Positions 54,284 through 62,007 of a stretch of 64,000 nt of DNA are shown here, one piece after another. Source of the DNA: GCA-2746605 sp963710615 (GTDB lineage Bacteria; Bacteroidota; Ignavibacteria; Ignavibacteriales; Melioribacteraceae); the NCBI GenBank assembly GCA_963710615.1, contig CAVQBF010000002.1, positions 248,001 to 312,000 on the forward strand, given 5' to 3'. The position numbers were made by a program, and so were the translations under genes. Every line of letters starts with the position of its first letter. Position 1 is the stretch's first letter. The notes beneath the pieces are model-generated. The model made no database searches. It saw only the letters and a program-made list of their open reading frames with translations, and was not told the origin of the DNA.

Positions 54284-55318
54284 ATGAGAGAATCGGAAAG
54301 TACAAACCCAACTGTAAATGAGGAAGAAATTTCATTTGAGCAGACTATACGCCCAAAAGTATTTTCTGATTTTACTGGTCAAAAAAAAATCACTGATAAT
54401 TTAAAAGTTTTTATCGGAGCTGCCAAAAAAAGAGGAGAAAGTTTAGATCATGTTTTGTTAACTGGTCCGCCAGGGTTAGGGAAGACAACGTTAGCAAATA
54501 TTATTGCCAATGAAATGGGTGTTAAGCTTAAAACAACATCAGGACCGGTTCTTGAAAAACCCGGTGATCTAGCTGGACTTTTAACAAATTTAGAAGAAAA
54601 CTCAGTTTTATTTATTGATGAAATCCACCGCCTAAGTTCTGTTGTTGAAGAGTATCTTTATTCAGCTATGGAAGACTACAAAATTGATATTATGATTGAC
54701 AGTGGTCCAAGTGCAAGAACTGTTCAGATTAAACTTCCGCAATATACATTAGTTGGTGCGACTACAAGAGCAGGATTATTAACCGCTCCATTAAGAGACC
54801 GTTTTGGTATTAAATCTAGATTAGATTACTATGATAGCGTTTTATTGAGTAAAATCATTAAGCGTTCTTCCCAAATATTAGAGGTTTCAATTGATGAAAA
54901 TGCTGCAGAAGAAATTGCCAAAAGATCCAGAGGAACACCCAGAATTGCCAACAGACTTTTACGAAGGACAAGAGATTTTGCTGATTTTGAAGGACTGGAA
55001 TTTATCAACCTAGCGATTGCAAAAAAAGCGCTAACTGCTTTAGAGGTTGACGACTTTGGATTGGACGAAATGGATAAATCTATCATATTGACGATTATCG
55101 AAAAATTTAAAGGTGGTCCTGTTGGACTTGGCACTTTAGCCGTTTCTGTAAACGAAGATCCGGGAACTTTGGAAGAAGTTTATGAACCTTTTTTAATTCA
55201 GCAAGGATTTATACAAAGAACACCAAGAGGCAGAGAGGCAACAGATTTAGCTTATGTCCGTTTTGGCAAAACAAAAAAAAGTGTTGATGATCAAAATGAT
55301 TTATTTAGGATTAAATAA
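54284..55318 (+). CDS. ruvB: Holliday junction branch migration ATPase RuvB
   Basis: 344 residues. Walker A GPPGLGKTT at residues 61-69, Walker B FIDEIHRL, sensor GATTRAGLLTAPLRDRFG and the C-terminal winged helix with LGTLAVSVNEDPGTLEEVYE. Forms the hexameric motor of RuvAB; ruvA is not adjacent. Placed directly ahead of kdsA, a small gap of three bases, so it shares a transcript with LPS genes. Confidence 0.98.
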   Translation: MRESESTNPTVNEEEISFEQTIRPKVFSDFTGQKKITDNLKVFIGAAKKRGESLDHVLLTGPPGLGKTTLANIIANEMGVKLKTTSGPVLEKPGDLAGLLTNLEENSVLFIDEIHRLSSVVEEYLYSAMEDYKIDIMIDSGPSARTVQIKLPQYTLVGATTRAGLLTAPLRDRFGIKSRLDYYDSVLLSKIIKRSSQILEVSIDENAAEEIAKRSRGTPRIANRLLRRTRDFADFEGLEFINLAIAKKALTALEVDDFGLDEMDKSIILTIIEKFKGGPVGLGTLAVSVNEDPGTLEEVYEPFLIQQGFIQRTPRGREATDLAYVRFGKTKKSVDDQNDLFRIK

Positions 55319-55321
55319 AAT

Positions 55322-56134
55322 ATGGTGAAAATTGATGACATAATTTTAGGAAATAACTCTCCTTTTGTTCTGATCGCAGGACCGTGTGTAATTGAAAACA
55401 GAGATATGACCATTTCAATTGCCAATAGAATAAAAGAGATTGCATCAAAACTAAACATTCCATTTATATTTAAGTCGAGTTTCAAAAAAGCAAACCGAAC
55501 AAGTTTAGATTCCTTTACCGGAATTGATTTTGATGAATCATTGAAAATTTTTGATGAAGTTAAAAATGAATTTAAAGTACCGATTGTGACTGATGTACAC
55601 ACCGAAAATGATATTGAGCTGGTTTATTCAGTAGTTGATATTTTGCAGATCCCAGCTTTTTTATGCCGACAAACTGATTTATTGCTGGCTGCCGGTAAAT
55701 CCGGGAAAGCTGTAAATGTTAAAAAAGGACAATTCCTTGCTCCTGAAGATATGAAGCATGCAGTTCAAAAAATTGAAAGTACCGGAAATTCTAAAATACT
55801 CTTAACTGAAAGGGGATCATCATTTGGTTATCACAATCTTGTTGTTGATATGCGCTCATTAACAACTATGCGTGAACTTGGTTATCCGGTTGTAATGGAT
55901 GCAACTCATTCGGTTCAAACACCAAGTAATTCTAATGTAACAGGCGGACAACCAAAATTCATCGAGCCGCTGAGCAAAGCGGCCGCAGCCGTAGGTATTG
56001 ATGCTTTATTTTTGGAAGTCCATCCTGATCCGCCAAATGCTCTAAGTGATGCAGGCAGTCAGTTGCATATTGATAAGTTAGAAAACTTGTTAAAGAAAGT
56101 TAAGCAAATAGATAGTGTAGTAAAGGGATATTAA
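55322..56134 (+). CDS. kdsA: 3-deoxy-8-phosphooctulonate synthase
   Basis: 270 residues. Motifs VLIAGPCVIENRDM, IFKSSFKKANRTSLDSFTGI, GQFLAPEDM, LTERGSSFGYHNLVVDMR and SDAGSQLHIDKLE match KdsA. It makes Kdo-8-phosphate from arabinose-5-phosphate and PEP. kdsD, which supplies arabinose-5-phosphate, starts at the next base after its stop codon. Confidence 0.96.
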   Translation: MVKIDDIILGNNSPFVLIAGPCVIENRDMTISIANRIKEIASKLNIPFIFKSSFKKANRTSLDSFTGIDFDESLKIFDEVKNEFKVPIVTDVHTENDIELVYSVVDILQIPAFLCRQTDLLLAAGKSGKAVNVKKGQFLAPEDMKHAVQKIESTGNSKILLTERGSSFGYHNLVVDMRSLTTMRELGYPVVMDATHSVQTPSNSNVTGGQPKFIEPLSKAAAAVGIDALFLEVHPDPPNALSDAGSQLHIDKLENLLKKVKQIDSVVKGY

Positions 56135-57112
56135 ATGACCGATAGGAATATTCTTGATAAAGGGAAAAGAGTAATACAAATTGAGACCCAAGCTGTTAAT
56201 GGTTTACTCGAAAAAATTGACGAATCATTTTCCAAAGCAGTCAGATTAATTTACAAATCTGCCGGAAGAATAGTTTTCACAGGAATGGGAAAGTCAGGAT
56301 TAATCGCGAGAAAAATTGTCGCAACCTTAAATTCAACTGGTACTGCAGCCATTTATATGCACCCGACTGACGCTTTGCACGGTGACTTGGGCATGGTAAG
56401 AAAAGGTGACATTGCGATCATAATTTCAAAAAGTGGCGCAACTGAAGAATTAAATAATTTGATTACGATGTTTAACAGAATGAAAGTTAATATTATTGGA
56501 ATGCTTGGCGATCCTCGTTCAGTTCTTGCTAAAAAGTGCGATATAGTTTTGGACGTAAGTGTAAAAGAAGAAGCTTGTCCATACGATTTAGCACCAACAT
56601 CATCAACAACAGCTGCATTGGTTTTGGGAGATGCTTTAGCAATAGCTGTTTTGGAACTTAGAGGATTTACAGAAAATGATTTTGCATTGCTTCATCCAGC
56701 GGGAAGTTTAGGGAAAAGGCTCTCATTAAAAATTACAGAAATAATGTACAAGGGGGATGATCTACCTGTTGTTTATGAAAACTCACCAATTAAAGATACC
56801 ATTTTAGAGATGACTGATAAGCGGCTCGGTGCTACTTGTATTATAGATCAAAGTAATAAACTTGTAGGAATAGTTACAGATGGAGATTTGCGAAGACAGC
56901 TAGAAAAATCACTCGATCTCAGTAACCTAAAAGCTTTTGATATAATGACTAAAAATCCTAAAACAATTAATTCCGATCTGCTGGCTTCCTTTGCTTTGCA
57001 AAAAATGGAGAATTTTAATATTACTTCGCTTGTCGCAGTGAATAAGAAAGATGAACCGGTTGGTTTAGTCCATCTCCATGATCTAGTTAAATTAGGATTA
57101 CAGAGAAGATGA
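56135..57112 (+). CDS. kdsD: Arabinose-5-phosphate isomerase
   Basis: 325 residues. An SIS domain (FTGMGKSGLIARKIVATLNS, ISKSGATEELNNLITM, YDLAPTSSTTAALVLGD) followed by two CBS domains (from IKDTILEMTDKRLGATCI). This is the KdsD/GutQ plan. It converts ribulose-5-phosphate to arabinose-5-phosphate, the first dedicated step of Kdo synthesis. Its stop overlaps the lptC start in ATGA. Confidence 0.96.
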   Translation: MTDRNILDKGKRVIQIETQAVNGLLEKIDESFSKAVRLIYKSAGRIVFTGMGKSGLIARKIVATLNSTGTAAIYMHPTDALHGDLGMVRKGDIAIIISKSGATEELNNLITMFNRMKVNIIGMLGDPRSVLAKKCDIVLDVSVKEEACPYDLAPTSSTTAALVLGDALAIAVLELRGFTENDFALLHPAGSLGKRLSLKITEIMYKGDDLPVVYENSPIKDTILEMTDKRLGATCIIDQSNKLVGIVTDGDLRRQLEKSLDLSNLKAFDIMTKNPKTINSDLLASFALQKMENFNITSLVAVNKKDEPVGLVHLHDLVKLGLQRR

Positions 57113-57651
57113 TAAATCGCTATCTGATATATTTTTTTTTAGCCACTCTTTTTTTAACTCATTGCTCCGAAAAAAAATTAAAACCTCAAATTGACGAAAC
57201 AATTACTAGTGAAGAACTACCCGACCAAGAAAGTAAGAATGCCAAAATTACTTTTACTGAAGAAGGGAAACTAAAAGCTATCCTTTTTGCAGATAATATT
57301 AAGGTAATTGGAAATAAGAATGAAAAACTTCTTGAGAATGTAAGAATTGAATTTTATAATGAAGAAGAAATACAAACTTCTACACTTACTTCTCTGGAAG
57401 GAAAAATTGATGATTTAACACAAGATATGTATGCAATTAAAGATGTTGTTGCCGTTAGTGATAGCGGGGTAACACTTACTACTGATGAGTTGATATGGAA
57501 GAACAAAACAAAAAAAATAGTTACCGATAAATTTGTAAGAATTGTCAGTGAAGAAGAAATAATAGAAGGTTATGGTTTTGAGTCAGATCAGAACTTAACC
57601 AACTATACTATTTTTAATATTACATACATTACAACTGTGGAAAATGAATGA
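57109..57651 (+). CDS. lptC: LPS export system protein LptC
   Basis: 180 residues. Signal with lipobox-like LTHC (Cys19) rather than the plain anchor of E. coli LptC. The beta-jellyroll begins SKNAKITFTEEGKLKAILFA and ends DQNLTNYTIFNITYITTVEN. Position between kdsD and an LptA/OstA-like gene supports it. Part of the inner-membrane LptB2FGC complex; lptF and lptG are not here. Overlaps lptA by four bases. Confidence 0.9.
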   Translation: MINRYLIYFFLATLFLTHCSEKKLKPQIDETITSEELPDQESKNAKITFTEEGKLKAILFADNIKVIGNKNEKLLENVRIEFYNEEEIQTSTLTSLEGKIDDLTQDMYAIKDVVAVSDSGVTLTTDELIWKNKTKKIVTDKFVRIVSEEEIIEGYGFESDQNLTNYTIFNITYITTVENE

Positions 57652-59023
57652 TCCGGAATGTTAAAAATATAATTTGGATTTTATTTTTAGCTTCCATAAT
57701 TATTTGTGGACAAGAAAATGTAAGCAAGTTAAAAATTGTTGGAGACAGCTTAAAAGGAAAAGTAGTTGATGGAAGGAGTATAAGAGAAGTAATACGGTAA
57801 TGTTGTAATTACACAAGATGACGTTACAATTACCTGCAATAAAGCTATTCAATTTATTGACGCAAATAATGCTGAGTTAATTGGCAATGTGATAATTGTT
57901 CAAGATAGTGTTATAATTAAAACTGAGCGTGGTAAATATTTTGGTACTTCAAGAATTGCCATGAGCGATTCTTCGGTTCACATGAATAATGGAAAAATGG
58001 ATTTATCTGCTGATCGCGGTAATTATAATCTTGAAACCAAGATCGCTAATTTTTTTGGAAACGTAAATTTTAAGGATTCAGTTACTAATCTCAATTCCCA
58101 AAAACTTGTATATAAAAAAGAGATTGAGGAAATAATTGCTGTCGGAAGTGTTGTTGTTTCCGATACTGCTTCCAATATTAAAGCAGATAGTTTAATTCAT
58201 TTTAGAAACACAAGATTTTCGGAAGGTTTTGGAAATGTAATTGTTGAAAGCAATGAAAATAATTTAACAATATTTGGTGATACTCTTGTTGACAATAAGC
58301 TGCAGAATACAACGAGAATATTAGGTGATCCATTCCTTACTCAAATTGAAGAACTAAATAATGGCAACTTTGATACTCTCTTTATTAAGTCAAAAGTATT
58401 AGAATCAAGAAATGACAGCACGGAAAGCTTGTATGCAGTTGATTCTGTTCAAATAATTAGAGGCGGTTTTTTATCCAATAATGATTTTACAATTTACGAC
58501 CGTACTAAAGAGCAGATCAAAATTTTCAAACAAGAAAATAAATCCACACCGGTATTATGGTACGAAAATAATCAGATAATCGGGGATTCAATTTACATAA
58601 ATCTTGGATAGCAGTAAAATAAAGAATGTGGATATTGTTAAAAACGCTATTTTAATATCACAAGATTCAACTTTTAAATTTAGGTTTAATCAAATGTCCG
58701 GTGATACAATTAACCTTGGTTTTAAAGATAGTAAACTTTCACAGACCAAAGTTTTCGGAAACGTATTAAGTATTTATTATATGTTTGAAGAAGAAGAGCC
58801 AAATGGCTTGCTAAAATCAAGTGCACAGCAGATAGTAATCAATTTTGAAAATAGCAAAGTAAGCGAAGTTAAACTTTTTGGAAGCCCAATAAGTGAGTAT
58901 CATCCAGAAAATTTAGTAGTTAATAATGAAAAAAGTTTCACTCTTCCTTCTTTTTTTCTATACACAAATAAACCAGATAAACATGTATTTAAATCAATAT
59001 TTCTAAGAAATAAACTAAAGTAA
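57648..59023 (+). pseudogene. lptA: LptA/OstA-like LPS transport protein with two frameshifts
   Basis: ATG 57648 overlaps the lptC stop. The frame reads a signal peptide ending IIICGQ, then KLKIVGDSLKGKVVDGRSIR, and stops at about 57800. Shifted by one base it continues YGNVVITQDDVTITCNKAIQ, in the OstA beta-jellyroll, to 58611. Shifted once more it continues SSKIKNVDIVKNAILISQDS to 59023. In both places removing one base (an A near 57791, a G near 58607) restores a single reading of 457 residues. LptA carries LPS across the periplasm; this long form is typical of Bacteroidota-Chlorobi relatives with extra OstA repeats. Confidence 0.88.
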
Positions 59024-59026
59024 ACT

Positions 59027-59770
59027 ATGTCGAATAAATCAACACTTAGCAGTAAAGAATTAGTAAAAATATATAAGAAAAGAACGGTAGTGGATAAAGT
59101 TTCTGTAAATGTTACTCAAGGTGAAGTTGTAGGATTGCTGGGACCCAATGGAGCTGGAAAAACAACAACTTTTTATATGATAGTTGGAATGATAAAGCCC
59201 AATGGCGGGAAAGTGTTTCTAAATGAAAGTAATATTACGGAACAGCCAATGTATAAAAGAGCAAAAATGGGAATCGGTTATTTACCTCAAGAAGCTTCAG
59301 TATTCCGTAGATTGAGTGTCGAAGATAATATCATGGCTGTTCTGGAAATGTTAGATCTAACAAAGAAAGAGAGAAAGGAAAAACAGGAAACTTTGCTGGA
59401 TGAATTAAGTATTGGACACATTAGAAAAAGCAAAGGATTTCAATTAAGCGGCGGTGAAAGAAGAAGAACAGAAATTGCCCGTGCACTTGCAACTGATCCC
59501 GATTTTATTTTGCTAGATGAACCATTTGCCGGAGTTGATCCAATTGCGGTTGAAGATATTATGAGTATTGTAGCGAACTTAAAAAACAAAGGAATTGGTA
59601 TTTTGATAACAGATCATAATGTTCATGAAACATTAAGTATTGTTGATAGAGCTTATATTTTAATTGAAGGGAAAATATTCAAAGAAGGAAGAGCAGAAGA
59701 TTTAGCCGCAGACGAAGAAGTAAAAAAGCTATATCTTGGTGAAAAATTTAAGTTGGAAAGATATGTTTAA
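59027..59770 (+). CDS. lptB: LPS export ATPase LptB
   Basis: 247 residues. Walker A GPNGAGKTTTFYMIVGMIKP (residues 39-58), Q-loop GYLPQEASVFRRLSVEDNI, signature LSGGERRRTEIARALA, Walker B ILLDEPFAGVDP. All match LptB. It powers LPS extraction from the inner membrane. A relic of a second lptB 3' end lies 850 bases downstream. A small overlapping frame starts at its last codons. Confidence 0.97.
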   Translation: MSNKSTLSSKELVKIYKKRTVVDKVSVNVTQGEVVGLLGPNGAGKTTTFYMIVGMIKPNGGKVFLNESNITEQPMYKRAKMGIGYLPQEASVFRRLSVEDNIMAVLEMLDLTKKERKEKQETLLDELSIGHIRKSKGFQLSGGERRRTEIARALATDPDFILLDEPFAGVDPIAVEDIMSIVANLKNKGIGILITDHNVHETLSIVDRAYILIEGKIFKEGRAEDLAADEEVKKLYLGEKFKLERYV

Positions 59771-59906
59771 TGAAATTAATGAAGATAATAAAGAAACTAT
59801 TTGTCAAATCATCAGGGAAAAAAACCTTCAAAATTCAAAAGACATTTATGCCACAAAAAAGAAATTAACTCTAATTAAAAGCATGTTTAAGTTTAATAAT
59901 TTTTAG
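59763..59906 (+). CDS. Short ORF overlapping the lptB end, possibly the start of a lost gene
   Basis: 47 residues beginning MFNEINEDNKETICQIIREK and continuing with DIYATKKKLTLIKSM. Its ATG lies inside the last codons of lptB (an eight-base overlap), suggesting translational coupling. The DIYATKKKLT pattern recalls the N-terminal helix of Elp3-type radical SAM proteins, which would make it a truncated gene start; this is a weak guess. It may also be chance. Confidence 0.4.
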   Translation: MFNEINEDNKETICQIIREKNLQNSKDIYATKKKLTLIKSMFKFNNF

Positions 59907-60112
59907 CTGATATTTTAAATTGTGATAGCACTCTCTTTTTATCTTGATTTTAATTTTTTTAGTGATTATTTATATTACTAAACTTAAATTGAATGTTTTT
60001 GCTTGAACAGAGGTGTTACAAGAAACTTTATTATACTTTATTCATAAATAATAACTAGAAATTGATGGAGATTAACCCAGAATGAAAATAGCTTATAAAG
60101 TTTGATTACAAT

Positions 60113-60565
60113 TTGGGGTTTACACTCATCAACTGTTCTCACATATCTTCCTTAGAGTCAGTATCAAAACGTGATTTTCTTCAGAGTATAAATGATAAAC
60201 TAGCTAATGAAGATGTAATAGTTTACACTTCTGAAAATCAAAAATTTGAAGGTCAACTTGTTCGGATCAATGATACTTTATTAGTGTTAATTTTTCAGGA
60301 AATAACTTGGAACTTAATACAGAATAAAATTGATTCTTTAAAATATAGAGGTGATAGTATAATTGGGGGTGTGGCTGTAGGAGGTACACTTGGCTTTTTT
60401 CTAGGATATGCAATCACCGAATTTGGGGATGTAAGACTTGATGTTGGCGGTGGGGGTAATAACGCGGGACTGATATTAGCAATACCAGCTCTAATGTTAG
60501 TGGGCGGTATCATTGGTGGTATAGCAGCTGCTCATAAAACGAGAACAATTTACTTTAAATCTTAA
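60113..60565 (+). CDS. Small lipoprotein with glycine-zipper membrane segment
   Basis: 150 residues from a TTG, with lipobox FTLINC (Cys8) then SHISS. The signal is too short from this start; an ATG at 60082 one base out of frame would give MKIAYK joined to FDYNLGFTLINC, so a single extra base near 60100 may again hide the true start. Residues 10-80 form a soluble part with a DVIVYTSENQKFEGQLVRIN strand pair. Residues about 85-145 have GGVAVGGTLGFFLGYAI and ALMLVGGIIGGIAAAHK, a glycine zipper. Not assigned to a family. Confidence 0.65.
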   Translation: MGFTLINCSHISSLESVSKRDFLQSINDKLANEDVIVYTSENQKFEGQLVRINDTLLVLIFQEITWNLIQNKIDSLKYRGDSIIGGVAVGGTLGFFLGYAITEFGDVRLDVGGGGNNAGLILAIPALMLVGGIIGGIAAAHKTRTIYFKS

Positions 60566-60614
60566 AATTAGTTCAATAAATGGTACAATGGATAAAAAAT
60601 CTGTCCCAAGAATT

Positions 60615-60750
60615 TATGAAACATTGAAACTTTTAAATATTTTCATTGAAGAAAATTATTAAAGAGGGAAGAGCAGAAGATTTAGCCGCAGATGAAGTAG
60701 TTAAGAAATTATATCTTGGTGAAAAATTCAAGTTGGAAAGATATGAGTAA
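60615..60750 (+). pseudogene. Relic of the 3' end of a second lptB
   Basis: Translated with one small frame correction near 60651 this gives YETLKL, LNIFIE, KIIKEGRAEDLAADEVVKK, then LYLGEKFKLERYE, matching the lptB C-terminus (KEGRAEDLAADEEVKKLYLG...KLERYV) almost residue for residue. Many codons differ at synonymous places, so it is not a very recent copy of the neighbouring lptB. It has no start, no ATPase core and one frame change, so it is a broken remnant. Confidence 0.85.
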
Positions 60751-60795
60751 AGAATCGAATATCCCCTGGATTTGGAATTAGATCAATAAATTAAA

Positions 60796-60836
60796 AAGCC
60801 CTCATCAAAACCATCCCCTGATTTTAATGAAGGCTT
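60796..60836. terminator. Long imperfect hairpin between the lptB relic and the DUF1028 gene
   Basis: AAGCCCTCATCAAAAC and ATTTTAATGAAGGCTT pair over about 14 positions with a ten-base loop. A-runs before it and the convergent genes on each side fit a terminator. The following bases hold two further small hairpins: CTCAC/GTGAG at 60848-60862 and GGAAG/CTTCC at 60878-60897. I see nothing else between 60900 and 61011. Confidence 0.55.
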
Positions 60837-61011
60837 AACAACCTCCTCTCACAAAACGTGAGTAACGTTTTTTAAAAGGAAGCCTAACTTGTCTTCCTAG
60901 ATGATTCGCTATTTCTAAATGTTTTTTCGGTTTTAAGATAAACCCATTTTATAAGATGTTTAGTTCCTCATCTAGTTTAAACGTAAGAATAAATTTTATT
61001 AATATCAACAA

Positions 61012-61999
61012 TTATTCTGCTTGAGATAAAATTTTAAATAATGTCTCTTCATCAACTGTTAATAATTTGGATTTTACCAAACGGGGAACTAGTTTATTCC
61101 AGTTAATATTTTTCTTGAAAACTTCTTTGAAGAGGGGGAGTGATTCATCGACTTGTCCTATACTTGCAAGAGTTACAGCATGCCAAAATTTCATTTCTTC
61201 ATTATCAGGAAATAATTCTTCAGCCGCCGAATATTCCTTCATTGCCAAATCCATATCATTATATTCAATTGCCAAATCGCCCTTGTTCATATGCTCATAA
61301 GCTTTATGTACTTTAAGAATTCTTCTTAATTCTTTAAGGGGTTCGGGATGATCATCGACTCTTATATCAACTTTTCGGTCCAACCAAACTTGTCCGGTAG
61401 ATTCTGATTTTACAACCAATAACGCTGCCGATTGTTTTCCACGTATATCTCCACCCTCCGACTCTGCTGCTTCGAGCGCTAACATTAATCTTTCTTCCAA
61501 TGAGCCGGTAGAGTTTTCAAAAGATTCTGCCATTGCATTTGGAACGGTTTCGTTAAGCATCATATTTGCTTGCACTGAATAGTTTTGGCCTACTACGATG
61601 TCCTGCAAAATCAATACAGTCTTCTCCTGTAAAAGCTGCCACTTTACCGCCTGCATCAAGGATTGCTAGTTGTCTTACATTCCTTCCATCGTCATTTTCA
61701 ATCATGATATCTAAAACTTGCTCAGCTGTTAAACCTTCTTTTAGTAATTCTAATCCTTTTGGACCAAAGGATGGGTTAACAAATGACTGTGTAGCAACCA
61801 CTCCAACACCAGCTTCACCCCACGACACAATTGTTCCAACGGAATACCAGTGTGATTGAACGGCAACTCCCATTTCACCGGTAAGTGTATCCATAGCAAC
61901 AATTGAGTAAGTATGCGCTAAAGGTTCTGTTCCGTAAAAATTTTGCGCAAAATTTGTATTTAACAGCAGTAATAGAGTGATAATAAAATATTTTTTCAT
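61012..61999 (-). pseudogene. DUF1028-domain exported protein with one frameshift
   Basis: From ATG 61999 (minus): signal peptide ending TNFAQ, then THTYSIVAM-type start (LAHTYSIVAMDTLTGEMGVA) and SFVNPSFGPKGLELLKEGL, the DUF1028 core. The frame drifts after CIDFAGH near 61590. One base over it continues VVGQNYSVQANMMLNETVPN, also DUF1028, then GKQSAALLVVKSESTG and a TPR-like C-terminus (YNDMDLAMKEYSAAEELFP). Removing one base gives 328 residues. DUF1028 is an Ntn-hydrolase-like fold of unknown role. Six bases or so separate it from the antiporter gene's end. Confidence 0.88.
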
Positions 62000-62007
62000 A
62001 ACCTTTT

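Noticed and set aside
61566..61859. A 97-codon plus-strand frame
   Set aside because: It lies wholly antisense to the DUF1028 gene and has no start context or recognisable domain.
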